Shown piece after piece: positions 17,171 through 25,256 of a DNA stretch of 32,141 nucleotides; the first letter of the stretch is position 1, and every line of letters begins with the position of its first letter. The stretch spans positions 1 through 32,141 of the forward strand of contig CAJAYO010000893.1 in assembly GCA_903948415.1 (NCBI GenBank), in the 5' to 3' direction. Under the pieces are notes generated by a model. The model saw only the letters and a list, made by a program, of their open reading frames with translations. It was not told where the DNA came from and ran no database searches. The DNA is from an uncultured Opitutia bacterium (GTDB taxonomy: Bacteria; Verrucomicrobiota; Verrucomicrobiia; Opitutales; Opitutaceae). The translations under genes were made by a program, and so were the position numbers.

Positions 17171-17188
17171 ACGATTTCTCGAAATCGT
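17171..17188. promoter_or_regulatory. Palindrome in the divergent SNF2/glycosyltransferase promoter region
   Basis: ACGATTTCTCGAAATCGT has perfect 8-bp arms separated by 2 bp. It directly abuts and slightly overlaps the first heptamer of the PHO-like array. It could be an operator for a dimeric repressor. It has no U-tract, and a terminator is unlikely between divergent genes. Confidence 0.45.
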
Positions 17189-17213
17189 CACCCCGCCGCC
17201 ACCCGATCGCCAC
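17185..17213 (+). promoter_or_regulatory. PHO-box-like array of three 11-bp-spaced repeats
   Basis: TCGTCAC (17185-17191), CCGCCAC (17196-17202) and TCGCCAC (17207-17213) are separated by 4 bp each, the PhoB half-site geometry, and read towards the glycosyltransferase at 17290 (76 bp away). TCGCCAC also occurs as the last in-phase unit of the array at 5249-5297. Two of the three units have CCAC rather than TCAC, which is common by chance in this GC-rich DNA, so this is the least certain of the three arrays on base content alone. Confidence 0.45.
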
Positions 17214-17289
17214 ACGGTGCTGCCACCATCCCTTCCGGCAACCACCTGCATCGTCCTCCTTTCCGCCCAACCCCCGCCGCGCCTCCCTC

Positions 17290-18453
17290 GTGAAACTCGC
17301 CCTCGTCACCGAAACGTTCCCGCCGGAAATCAATGGCGTGGCGATGACGTTTGGCGTCATCGCCCGCGAACTCGGTCGTCGCGGCCACGCGGTCACCGTC
17401 TATCGCCCTCGCCGGCCGGGCCCGCTGCCGGCTTCCACCCCCGCCGATTTCACGGAGGTCGCGTTGCCCGGTCTGCCCGTCCCCGGTTACCCGCTGCTGC
17501 GCTTCGGCCTTCCCGCCGGCTCCGCCCTGCGCCGGCGCTGGCGCGCCGACCGCCCGGACCTCGTCCACGTCGCCACCGAGGGTCCGCTCGGCGCCTCCGC
17601 CGTGAGCGCCGCCCGCTCGCTCGGCCTCCCGGTCACGTCCAGTTTCCACACGAACTTCCACGCTTACACGCAACACTACGGCTACGCCCCCCTCCACCGG
17701 CTTGTGCTCTGGTGGCTCCGCCGGGTCCACAACCGCACCGCCCGCACCTTCGCGCCCACCACCCAACTCTGCGCCGAGCTCGAGGCACTCGGCTTCCGCG
17801 ACCTCGCCCTCCTCTCCCGCGGCGTCGACACCTGGCAGTTTCACCCCGCCCGCCGCTCCGGCGACCTTCGCCTGAGCTGGAAAGCGACGCCCGAAAACCC
17901 CGTCGTCATCCACGCCGGCCGCATGGCCGCGGAGAAAAACTACCCGCTCCTCTTCGAATGCTTCGCCGCCATGCGCGCGGCCAACCCCCGCTGCCGTTTC
18001 GTTTTGGTCGGCGACGGCCCGCTGCGCCCGCGCCTCCAACGCGACCACCCGGAGTGCACCTTCACCGGCTTCATCTCCCGGGACGAACTCGCGCGGCACT
18101 ACGCGTCCGCCGACATCTATATCCACGCCAGCCTCACGGAGACGTTTGGCAACGTCCTCACCGAGGCCCTCGCCAGCGGCCTGGCCGTCGCCGGCTTCGA
18201 CTACGCCGCCGCCCGCCAGTTCATCCAACACGGCTACAACGGTCTCGCCGTGCCGTCCGACCGCCCCGACCTGCTCCTCGCCGTCGCCACCCGGCTCGCG
18301 ACCGACAGCGCTCTGCGCGCCCACCTGCGGGCCTCCGCCCGCGCGGCGGTCGAGCCGCAGTCCTGGGAGACCGTGATCGCCCATTTCGAATCCGACCTCG
18401 CCCACGTCATCGCCCGCTCGCGCTCCACCGCTCTCGAACCCGCCGTCGTATGA
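17290..18453 (+). CDS. GT4 glycosyltransferase, MgtA/SQD2/Agt-like (lipid glycosylation)
   Basis: This is a 387-aa retaining glycosyltransferase with a GT-B fold and no membrane segments; such enzymes work at the inner face of the cytoplasmic membrane. The N-terminal acceptor domain begins VTETFPPEINGVAMT (6-20) and includes SSFHTNFHAY. The donor domain has HAGRMAAEKN (208-217) and the EX7E catalytic pair E284...E292 in SLTETFGNVLTEA. It resembles GDP-mannose-dependent alpha-mannosyltransferases and the sulfolipid/glycolipid enzymes SQD2 and Agt; the sugar donor cannot be decided here. The GTG start at 17290 fits the family N-terminus, and no clear Shine-Dalgarno is seen. It is first in a four-gene run, overlapping the next gene by ATGA, with a PHO-like array upstream. 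Confidence 0.9.
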   Translation: MKLALVTETFPPEINGVAMTFGVIARELGRRGHAVTVYRPRRPGPLPASTPADFTEVALPGLPVPGYPLLRFGLPAGSALRRRWRADRPDLVHVATEGPLGASAVSAARSLGLPVTSSFHTNFHAYTQHYGYAPLHRLVLWWLRRVHNRTARTFAPTTQLCAELEALGFRDLALLSRGVDTWQFHPARRSGDLRLSWKATPENPVVIHAGRMAAEKNYPLLFECFAAMRAANPRCRFVLVGDGPLRPRLQRDHPECTFTGFISRDELARHYASADIYIHASLTETFGNVLTEALASGLAVAGFDYAAARQFIQHGYNGLAVPSDRPDLLLAVATRLATDSALRAHLRASARAAVEPQSWETVIAHFESDLAHVIARSRSTALEPAVV

Positions 18454-19640
18454 AAAAACCCCGTGTCCTCATTCTCACCGCCGGGTTTGGCGAAGGCCAC
18501 AACGCCGCCGCCCGTGCCCTGGCCGCTGCATGCGATGCCCTCCATGGCCCCGGCACCGCCCGCCTCGTCGATGTCTTCGCGCTCGCCTCGCCCCGCCTCA
18601 ACGCCCTTACCCGCCGCGTCTATCTCGGCCTGATCAACCGCACGCCGCGCCTCTGGAGTTCCGTCTACGCGTGGGTCGACCGCGCCGCGATCTTCCCCCG
18701 CGCGCTGCTTTTCTTCCGCCGCGAAAGCCGCCTCCTCGGTCGCATCATCGCCGCGGAACAGCCCGCCGTTCTCTGCAGCACCTACTTCATCTACGCCTAC
18801 CTGCTCGAGGGTCTCGCGCGCGAGGGCCGCCCACTCCCGCCGCATTTCAATATCGTCACCGACTCCATCAGCATCAACTCCCTCTGGTGGCGGGCCGCCT
18901 GCACGGGCTGGTTCCTGCCGAATCCGGAATCGGCCGAGGTGCTCGGCCGGGCCGGCATCGCGACCGAGCGTCTCCATGTCGCCGGGTTCCCCGTCAACCC
19001 GTTTTTCCGCGCCCACGCCGCCGCATTCTCGCCGCCCGCCCTCGCCGGCGGCGCCACGCCGCGTGTGCTTTACATCATCAACTCCGGCACCCGCCTCGCA
19101 CTCGAAACCGCCACCCAGTTGCTCGCCGAACCCGGCTGGTCCGTCACCTGCGCGGTCGGCCGCGACGAGCCCCTCCGCGCGCGCCTGGAAAAACTCGCCG
19201 CCACCCGGACCCATCCGGCCACGATCCTCGGCTGGACCGACCAGATCCCCCGCCTGCTTCTGACGCACCACGCCGTCGTGAGCAAAGCCGGCGGCGCCAC
19301 CACCCAGGAAGCCATCGCCGCGCGCTGTCCGATGATCGTCAACCAAGTCGTCCCCGGCCAGGAAGAGGGCAACTACGAACTCCTCCGCCGCCACCGCGTC
19401 GGGGCCCTGGCCGAGACCCCGGATGCCATCGTCCGGGAACTCCGCCGTGCGTTCGCCGACCAAGGCCGCGTCTGGAGCGAGTGGCGCAGCACGCTCACCC
19501 ATCTGGCCCGGCCCGACGCGGCCCACGCGATCGCGGCGCACCTGCTCGCGCACTCGGCTCCCACCGACGAACCGGGCCCCGTTCCCTTGCCGCACGCCCC
19601 GGCCTTCCCCGCGCCCCCCCTCCCTGCGACGACCGCATGA
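18450..19640 (+). CDS. GT28 glycosyltransferase, MGDG synthase / UgtP-like
   Basis: This is a 396-aa enzyme of the monogalactosyldiacylglycerol synthase and processive diacylglycerol glucosyltransferase family, which adds sugar to diacylglycerol at the cytoplasmic membrane. Diagnostic segments are TAGFGEGHNAAARAL (10-24, acceptor-side glycine loop), NIVTDSISINSLW (134-146), VAGFPVNP (177-184), VVSKAGGATTQEA (276-288) and NQVVPGQEEGN (298-308), the nucleotide-sugar donor site. The last roughly 30 residues are proline-rich and not part of the fold. It overlaps both neighbours by ATGA. Two glycosyltransferases in one operon could act successively to give a di-hexosyl lipid, or one could make a precursor for the other. 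Confidence 0.9.
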   Translation: MKKPRVLILTAGFGEGHNAAARALAAACDALHGPGTARLVDVFALASPRLNALTRRVYLGLINRTPRLWSSVYAWVDRAAIFPRALLFFRRESRLLGRIIAAEQPAVLCSTYFIYAYLLEGLAREGRPLPPHFNIVTDSISINSLWWRAACTGWFLPNPESAEVLGRAGIATERLHVAGFPVNPFFRAHAAAFSPPALAGGATPRVLYIINSGTRLALETATQLLAEPGWSVTCAVGRDEPLRARLEKLAATRTHPATILGWTDQIPRLLLTHHAVVSKAGGATTQEAIAARCPMIVNQVVPGQEEGNYELLRRHRVGALAETPDAIVRELRRAFADQGRVWSEWRSTLTHLARPDAAHAIAAHLLAHSAPTDEPGPVPLPHAPAFPAPPLPATTA

Positions 19641-20581
19641 AAACGTGCTTCATCCTCAACCCCACCTCGGGCCGCAACCGCCGCCGCCCCGCTTTGGCCG
19701 GGCTCCTGCGCGACTTCATTTCATCGCGTTCCCTCGACGCCGTTGTCGCGACCACCGATGGTCCCGGCCATGCCACGCACCTCGCCCGCGACGCCGCGCT
19801 GGCCGGCTGCACGACCGTCGTCGCCGTTGGCGGCGACGGCACGATGAACGAAGTCGCCCAGGCCCTCCTCCACACTCCGGCCGCCCTCGCGCTCGTCCCC
19901 TGCGGCTCGGGCAACGGCCTCGCGCTGCATCTCGGCGTGCCGACGGCCCTGCTGCCCGCCCTCAACCTCGTCGCCCGCATCGGCGGACGTGTTGCCCAAA
20001 TCGATACGGGGAGCGCCAACGGCCATCCCTTCTTCAACGCCATGGGCCTCGGGCTCGATGCCGACGTGAGCCGCCGCTTCAACACCCTCACCTCCCGCGG
20101 ACTTCCCGCGTACGCCCGCACCGCGTTCGCCGCCTTTCGCGATCTGCGCACGGAACGCGTCTTCATTTCGACCTCCGACCGGCGGGAGACCCTCGACATC
20201 GTCCTCGTGGCCGTGGCGAACTCCGACCAATACGGCAACAACGCCCGCATCGCGCCTGGCGCCCGCACGGACGACGGCGCGCTCGATCTGGTCGCCGTCC
20301 GTACCGTCGGATTTCTCGGTGCGGCGGCCCTCGCCGCCCGGCTCTTCTGCGGCCGGTTCGACCGGAGCGCCCATGTTTGCCGCCTTCAGAGCCCGAGCTT
20401 TGTCATCGAACGCGCCGCTCCCGGCCTCATCCACACCGACGGCGAAACCCACGCCACCGGCGCCACGGTCGGGATCCTCGTCCACCCGCGCAGCCTCCGC
20501 ATCGTCGTGCCCGTCACCTCCTCCGCGGTGGCGGTCGTCGACGCGCTCTCCCCCGCCGGCTTCGCCCTCCAGCTGCCATGA
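19637..20581 (+). CDS. Diacylglycerol kinase-family lipid kinase (DgkB/YegS-like)
   Basis: This is a 314-aa soluble lipid kinase of the DAGK catalytic family. Visible motifs are the N-terminal LNPTSGRN (7-14), the nucleotide-binding AVGGDGTMNEVAQAL (63-77) and PCGSGNGLALHLG (88-100), then NAMGLGLDADV and the late HTDGETHATG typical of the C-terminal beta-sandwich. The expected reaction is ATP-dependent phosphorylation of diacylglycerol to phosphatidate. In an operon with glycosyltransferases that use diacylglycerol it would control how much of that pool goes back to phospholipid; another lipid substrate is possible. It overlaps the GT28 gene and the metallophosphoesterase gene by ATGA. Confidence 0.92.
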   Translation: MKTCFILNPTSGRNRRRPALAGLLRDFISSRSLDAVVATTDGPGHATHLARDAALAGCTTVVAVGGDGTMNEVAQALLHTPAALALVPCGSGNGLALHLGVPTALLPALNLVARIGGRVAQIDTGSANGHPFFNAMGLGLDADVSRRFNTLTSRGLPAYARTAFAAFRDLRTERVFISTSDRRETLDIVLVAVANSDQYGNNARIAPGARTDDGALDLVAVRTVGFLGAAALAARLFCGRFDRSAHVCRLQSPSFVIERAAPGLIHTDGETHATGATVGILVHPRSLRIVVPVTSSAVAVVDALSPAGFALQLP

Positions 20582-21405
20582 AAAAACTCCTGCGCGTCCG
20601 GACCGTGATTCTCTCCGACGTCCACCTCGGCACCGCCGAATCCAAAGCCGCCGAAGTGAACCACTTCCTCCGGCACACGCGCTGCGAAAAACTCATCCTG
20701 AACGGAGACATCATCGACGGCTGGCAGCTCACCCGCTCCGGCCAATGGACCAAGGCCCACACCCGCTTCATCCGCATCGTCCTCAAGAAACTCGAGAAGC
20801 GCGACACCGAGGTCATCTATCTTCGCGGCAACCACGACGACATCCTCGCCTCGTTCCTCCCGCTCGATTTTGAAAATCTCCGCATCGTCGAAGACTACAT
20901 TCACGAATCCCCGCGCGGCCGTTACCTGGTTCTTCACGGCGACGTGTTCGATACGATCACGAAAAATTTCGTCTGGCTCGCTCACCTCGGCGACTGGGGC
21001 TACCAGTTTCTCCTCAAGCTCAACCGCGCCTACAACGCCTGGCGGGCCTGGCGCGGACAGGAATATTGGTCGCTCAGCAAAGCCATCAAGGCGCGCGTCA
21101 AACAGGCGGTCAGCCACGTCGGCGATTTCGAGGCGCACATCGCCGAACTCGCCCGCGCCCGCGGCTGCACCGGCGTGATGTGCGGCCATATCCACACCGC
21201 TGCCGACAAAATGATGGGCGACATCCACTACCTCAACAGCGGCGACTGGGTCGAGTCGCTCAGCGCCGTCGTCGAGCATTTCGACGGCCGTTTTGAACTC
21301 GTCCACTTCACCGACTTCGTCCGCGAGTTCCCGCTGGACCTCGCGGACGGCGGCTCCGACGACAGCCCCGCCGAGCCCGCTCTCGTCGACGCGGGCAGCG
21401 AATAG
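20578..21405 (+). CDS. Metallophosphoesterase of the LpxH-like/PlcP family
   Basis: This is a 275-aa calcineurin-fold hydrolase. All metal ligands are present: ILSDVHLG (D14, H16), NGDIIDGW (D44), RGNHDD (N85, H86), LHGDVFD (H120) and CGHIHTAAD (H204, H206). Family-specific stretches include WLAHLGDWGYQF, EYWSLSKAIKARVKQAV and YLNSGDWVES. Automated annotation usually calls this family UDP-2,3-diacylglucosamine diphosphatase. However, the sub-family that sits beside GT4 glycosyltransferases includes PlcP, a phospholipase C that degrades phospholipids during phosphate starvation. The operon context (two lipid glycosyltransferases and a diacylglycerol kinase) and the upstream PHO-like repeats favour the PlcP role; that choice is inference. 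It overlaps the kinase gene by ATGA and ends the operon. Confidence 0.88.
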   Translation: MKKLLRVRTVILSDVHLGTAESKAAEVNHFLRHTRCEKLILNGDIIDGWQLTRSGQWTKAHTRFIRIVLKKLEKRDTEVIYLRGNHDDILASFLPLDFENLRIVEDYIHESPRGRYLVLHGDVFDTITKNFVWLAHLGDWGYQFLLKLNRAYNAWRAWRGQEYWSLSKAIKARVKQAVSHVGDFEAHIAELARARGCTGVMCGHIHTAADKMMGDIHYLNSGDWVESLSAVVEHFDGRFELVHFTDFVREFPLDLADGGSDDSPAEPALVDAGSE

Positions 21406-21448
21406 TCCCCCGCTGCGTTCGTCGCAAAAAGCGCTCAAATTTATTTGT

Positions 21449-21503
21449 CACGTAATACGTGCCGGCCGTTTTGCAGGGGCCGTTTCTTGGCAGAAAAAGA
21501 AAC
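21449..21503. other. Convergent intergenic inverted repeats
   Basis: Between the converging metallophosphoesterase and methyltransferase genes are a 13-bp palindrome, CACGTAATACGTG (21449-21461), and a 7-bp stem, GTTTCTT/AAGAAAC (21482-21488 with 21497-21503, 8-nt loop). The second may act as a weak terminator, although no T-tract follows. The function of the first is not evident. Confidence 0.35.
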
Positions 21504-21512
21504 ACCGTCACA

Positions 21513-22355
21513 CTAGCCCCGCCCACCCCCGCCGCCCAGATCGCGGCTCAGAAGATGAATCCAGTCTTCGTGCAGGAATTCGGCGGACCCGCCGGTGAAA
21601 AACGGCTCAAGTTCCCGGCACAGCCAGTCCCGCGTCTCCGTCACCGGTTCCTGTTTTCGGTCGATCGCGCCGATGAGCGAACTGTGCGTCAGCAGATTGT
21701 CCACATACTCGTCGAGCGTGTGCCGGACCCGGTGCGTCAGGCTCTCGCGCGCCACGTCGTGAAAGCCGAACCCCACCGCCTTTTCCTCCGTCAGCACCTC
21801 GTCGTTGCGCTGCGCCTTCGGGTAGCGGGCCCGAAACACGCCGCGTTTCCACGTTTCAAACTCGGCGTGGTCCGCCAGCTTGCCCGTCGAGCCGACCTTG
21901 TACAAAACGAGCCATCCTCCACCCCGCAGTACCCGCGCGGACTCGGCCAGAAATTTGTCCTGGTCGAACCAGTGATAGGCCGAGCACACCGTCAGCAGAT
22001 CGAAACTGCCCCGCGCAAACGGCAGCGCCTCCGCATAACCGCAGCGATAGTCGATGGCCGGATGCCGCTCCGCCTGCGCCAGCATGAACCGCGACGAATC
22101 AAGCCCCACCACCGACTTCGCCAGCGGCAGCAGCGCCACGGTCGAATGCCCGGTGCCGCACCCCACGTCCAACGCCCGCTCCACCGGCAGCGCCTCGCCC
22201 AGAAGGGTCTTCACCCATCCGAGCACGCGCCCCTGGCTCTGGGGCCGGTTGCCGGCGTAGCGCGCCGCCGCCGCTTGCGAGTTGAAATGGTTGACGACGC
22301 TGTGTCCGGCCGGTCCTTCCGGTCCGGGCTGCACCCAAGTAGTCGCAGGATTCAT
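21513..22355 (-). CDS. Class I SAM-dependent methyltransferase
   Basis: This is a 280-aa cytoplasmic methyltransferase of the Methyltransf_11 type. Motif I is ALDVGCGTGHS (61-71), the ribose-binding acidic residue is in VVGLDSS (82-88), and later strands are FDLLTVCSAYHWF and LRGGGWLVLYKVG. The start at 22355 (MNPATTWVQP) is chosen because AAAGG lies about 8 nt upstream on the minus strand; the longer frame has a low-complexity N-terminus. The N-terminal HFNSQAAAARYAGNRP segment is typical of small-molecule methyltransferases; the acceptor is unknown. It is convergent with the lipid operon. A betaine-lipid (BtaB) role was considered, but nothing specific supports it and no BtaA partner is in view. 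Confidence 0.88.
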   Translation of the reverse strand: MNPATTWVQPGPEGPAGHSVVNHFNSQAAAARYAGNRPQSQGRVLGWVKTLLGEALPVERALDVGCGTGHSTVALLPLAKSVVGLDSSRFMLAQAERHPAIDYRCGYAEALPFARGSFDLLTVCSAYHWFDQDKFLAESARVLRGGGWLVLYKVGSTGKLADHAEFETWKRGVFRARYPKAQRNDEVLTEEKAVGFGFHDVARESLTHRVRHTLDEYVDNLLTHSSLIGAIDRKQEPVTETRDWLCRELEPFFTGGSAEFLHEDWIHLLSRDLGGGGGRG

Positions 22356-22498
22356 CCCGCACCTTTTCCGCGCCGCCGGATCCGCGCAACCGCCCTGCGT
22401 CACGATCACGCAACATCGCCGGCGACGCCCCATCCCGTCCTCGTTCTCACCCTCCGGGCCCTCGCGCGACGGCAAAAATCACAACGGCGTTTCGGACT

Positions 22499-22510
22499 CG
22501 AAACGTTTCG
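22499..22510. promoter_or_regulatory. 12-bp palindrome upstream of the hydrolase/GH3 operon
   Basis: CGAAACGTTTCG is a perfect palindrome 56 bp before the hydrolase ATG and may be an operator. Only one copy was noticed in the window and no promoter elements are clear around it. Confidence 0.3.
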
Positions 22511-22566
22511 GTGACACCGCGGGTTTGCCTTTGCCAACGGAAGAACGAGCGCTCGCTGCTATCTCG

Positions 22567-23685
22567 ATGCCTGCGCCCACACTTTCCCCTGCTCTTTCGT
22601 TGCTGGCGGCCTTTTCCCGCTTTTCGCCCGCCCAGCCGCTCCACCATTTTTTTCGCGCGGCGGGCTACAAGCTCCGGCCGCCCCGCCCGTTGCCGCATAC
22701 GCCCGCGATCACCCCCGCCCAAACCGAAATCCTCGCCCGCGGCGAAGCCGCCCTTCACCAGCGCGCCACCGTCCTCTGCGAGCGGCGGTTCGGCTCGACG
22801 CCCACAATTGTACTGGGTGGCTTCGTGCCCGACTCGACCGAACAAGTTTTTCTGTTGCGCGGCTATCTCCTCCGGAGGGGCAGCGTCTATTATCTGAACT
22901 ACCCGCGCGGCGGGTTTTCGCCCGCGCTGATTTGCGCCCAGCTCGACGATCTCGTCACCGAGCTGAACACGCTCCACGGCCAGCAGCCCGTCGTCTTCGG
23001 CGTCAGCTTCGGCGCCGGCCTCGTATTGGAATGGCTCAGACGCTCCCGTGCCGCCCATCGCTCTCCCTCCATCGGCGGCGTGGTCCTCGTCAGTCCCGTC
23101 GCGTGCGCCGCCGACATCGTCGTCCCCGGCGAAGCCAAGGCGTCCACCTTGATCGGTCGCGCCCTCAAACCGTACCTCGATAGCGGTGCAACTGTCGGTC
23201 CGGAAGTGATCCACCGTTCCCGCACCATTTTCGCCAAGATTTTTGAAGCCGGCGCGCAGAACCGCGAAACGATCCGATCTCTCCTCACCGCCGGTGAACT
23301 GCTCCAACTCCGGGACCGCGTCCTCGCAGCGATCAAGGACCTCGAACCCTTGGGCGCCTGCGAACGCGTCGACGCCCTGCGCGCCATGCCGCCGCTTTCC
23401 CCGTGGGACACCGCCGGACGCCTCCCCCTTGCGACCGCACCCGCCCTCGTCCTCTACGCCGAGAAAGAAAGCGCCGTGATCGCGGTCGGCTCGCCGACCC
23501 GCACCGCCTTCGATTCGGCCCTCCAGGCCATTTTCCCCCACGGGGAACTCAAGGTCGTCTCCGGCGCGCCCGGCGGCAACGCCGTGCAACACGCGTCGCT
23601 TATTTTCCATTACTTTCAATTTCTGCCGCCGGTGGCGGCCTTCTACCGCAGTCTGAAAGCCCGGAAACTTCCCCTCGCCGCATGA
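22567..23685 (+). CDS. Alpha/beta hydrolase-like protein
   Basis: This is a 372-aa protein from the ATG at 22567; the frame is open further upstream, but that stretch overlaps the methyltransferase promoter on the other strand. It has an alpha/beta-hydrolase layout: strand TPTIVLGGFVPDS (79-90), the strand YLNYPRGGFSP, the nucleophile elbow FGVSFGAG (S147) and a following helix GLVLEWLRRS, then ALVLYAEKESAVIAV before a late H in AVQHASL that could complete the triad. There is no clear signal peptide. The stop overlaps the GH3 gene start (ATGA), so hydrolysis and adenylate-based conjugation may act on the same acyl compound. The substrate is not readable. Confidence 0.82.
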   Translation: MPAPTLSPALSLLAAFSRFSPAQPLHHFFRAAGYKLRPPRPLPHTPAITPAQTEILARGEAALHQRATVLCERRFGSTPTIVLGGFVPDSTEQVFLLRGYLLRRGSVYYLNYPRGGFSPALICAQLDDLVTELNTLHGQQPVVFGVSFGAGLVLEWLRRSRAAHRSPSIGGVVLVSPVACAADIVVPGEAKASTLIGRALKPYLDSGATVGPEVIHRSRTIFAKIFEAGAQNRETIRSLLTAGELLQLRDRVLAAIKDLEPLGACERVDALRAMPPLSPWDTAGRLPLATAPALVLYAEKESAVIAVGSPTRTAFDSALQAIFPHGELKVVSGAPGGNAVQHASLIFHYFQFLPPVAAFYRSLKARKLPLAA

Positions 23686-25256
23686 ACCTCAAGGACCTCT
23701 ACACGCTCGGCGCTTCGGTCCTGGCGGCGGCGGCCGCTCGGCGCCTTCGACAGGTTACCGCGGCGCCCGGCCACCAACACCAGATCTTTTCCCGCCTGAC
23801 CCGCCGTCTCGCCGCCACCTCCCATTGGGCCGAGGCGGGCGTCACCGCGACCATGAACTACCCCCGTTTCCAGGAGCGCATTGCCCCGCACAGCTACGAG
23901 CGCCTCGCTCCCGCCGTCGAGCGCATGAAACGCGGCGAAGCCGACGTCCTGTGGCCGGGACGTTGCGCGCATTTTGCGGTCTCGTCCGGCACGACCGCCG
24001 GACGCACGAAGTATCTGCCGATTACATCGGCGATGCTCGATCACTTTCGCCAGGCCGGACTCGACTCCCTGCTCTACTACGCCGCCCGCACCGGTAACCC
24101 GTCGGTCTTCCGCGGCCGCCACTTGTTTCTCGGGGGCTCGTCGGCCCTTTCCCCGCTGCCCGAGATGGCGCCGCACAAGGCCTACGCGGGAGACCTCAGC
24201 GGGATCACCGCGCTGAATCTGCCCGCGTGGGTGGAAAAACACCTCTACGAACCGGGCGCGCAAATCGCCCAGATGACCGACTGGCCCGCCAAACTCGCCG
24301 CCATCGTCCGGCGGACGAGTACCGTCAACATCACCATGCTCGCCGGCATCCCGAGTTGGGTGCTGATCCTCGCCGCCGCTCTCCGCCATCACGCCGCCGC
24401 CCACGACCGCTCGGCCCTCCACCTGCAGGAAATCTGGCCGAACCTCGAATGCTTCGTCCACGGAGGCGTTCCGATCGACCCCTTTCTCGGCGAACTCCGG
24501 GCCGCCCTCGGGCCGACGGTGAACTTCCACGAGGTCTATCCCGCCTCGGAGGGTTTCATCGCGGCTCAGGCCGACGAGCCGGGCCTCGGACTCCGGCTCA
24601 TGGCCAACGCCGGCATCTTCTACGAGTTCATCCCTCTCGCTGACTACGACGAAACGCGCCTCGAACACCTCGGCCGCAAAGCCGTGCCTCTCGCCGGCGT
24701 GCAAGTCGGCGTCGACTACGCGCTCGTGATGACGACCCCCGCCGGTCTCGCGCGCTATGTGATCGGCGACATCGTGCGCTTCACCTCGACGGAGCCGCCG
24801 CGCCTCCTCTACGTCGGGCGAACGAAACTGCAGCTCAGTGCCTTCGGGGAGCATGTTATCGAAAAAGAGGTCACCGATGCCTTGCTTGCCGTCACGCAAC
24901 GCCACGCCTGCACCATCGCCAACTTCCATGTTGCCCCCATCTTCGTCAACGCCGCCACGGGCCAACACCGCGGACAACACGAGTGGTGGATCGAACTCCG
25001 CTCCGGCACGACCCCGGCGCCGATGCCCGCGCGCCTAGCCACCGACCTCGACACCGAGTTGCAGCGCCTCAACGACGACTACGAAGCCAAGCGACTGGGC
25101 GGGGGGCTCGCCCCGCCGTCCGTGCGCCTCGTCGCCCCCGGCACGTTCGAGCACTGGCAGCGCCGTCAGGGCAAATGGGGCGGTCAGCACAAAATGCCCC
25201 GGTGCCGCAGCGACCGCACAATCGCCGACGAACTCGCGCTCGCAGTTGCTTCCTAG
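23682..25256 (+). CDS. GH3-family acyl-adenylating (acid-amido synthetase-like) enzyme
   Basis: This is a 524-aa member of the GH3 superfamily, best known from plant enzymes that conjugate amino acids to auxin and jasmonate through an acyl-adenylate. Visible signatures are AVSSGTTAGRTKYLPIT (99-115, ATP phosphate loop), VHGGVPIDPF (259-268), YPASEGFIA (286-294, with the conserved glutamate), and VGRTKLQLSAFGEHV leading into the mobile C-terminal domain that ends HKMPRCRSD. Length matches plant and bacterial GH3 proteins. The start is the ATG in the ATGA overlap with the hydrolase gene. Bacterial members have mostly unknown substrates. The two-gene unit is the evidence for a joint pathway. Confidence 0.92.
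   Translation: MNLKDLYTLGASVLAAAAARRLRQVTAAPGHQHQIFSRLTRRLAATSHWAEAGVTATMNYPRFQERIAPHSYERLAPAVERMKRGEADVLWPGRCAHFAVSSGTTAGRTKYLPITSAMLDHFRQAGLDSLLYYAARTGNPSVFRGRHLFLGGSSALSPLPEMAPHKAYAGDLSGITALNLPAWVEKHLYEPGAQIAQMTDWPAKLAAIVRRTSTVNITMLAGIPSWVLILAAALRHHAAAHDRSALHLQEIWPNLECFVHGGVPIDPFLGELRAALGPTVNFHEVYPASEGFIAAQADEPGLGLRLMANAGIFYEFIPLADYDETRLEHLGRKAVPLAGVQVGVDYALVMTTPAGLARYVIGDIVRFTSTEPPRLLYVGRTKLQLSAFGEHVIEKEVTDALLAVTQRHACTIANFHVAPIFVNAATGQHRGQHEWWIELRSGTTPAPMPARLATDLDTELQRLNDDYEAKRLGGGLAPPSVRLVAPGTFEHWQRRQGKWGGQHKMPRCRSDRTIADELALAVAS

Noticed and set aside
20578-21405. Assignment of the metallophosphoesterase as the lipid A enzyme LpxH
   Set aside because: Not excluded, but no lipid A gene is nearby, and the operon of lipid glycosyltransferases and a diacylglycerol kinase fits the PlcP branch better.
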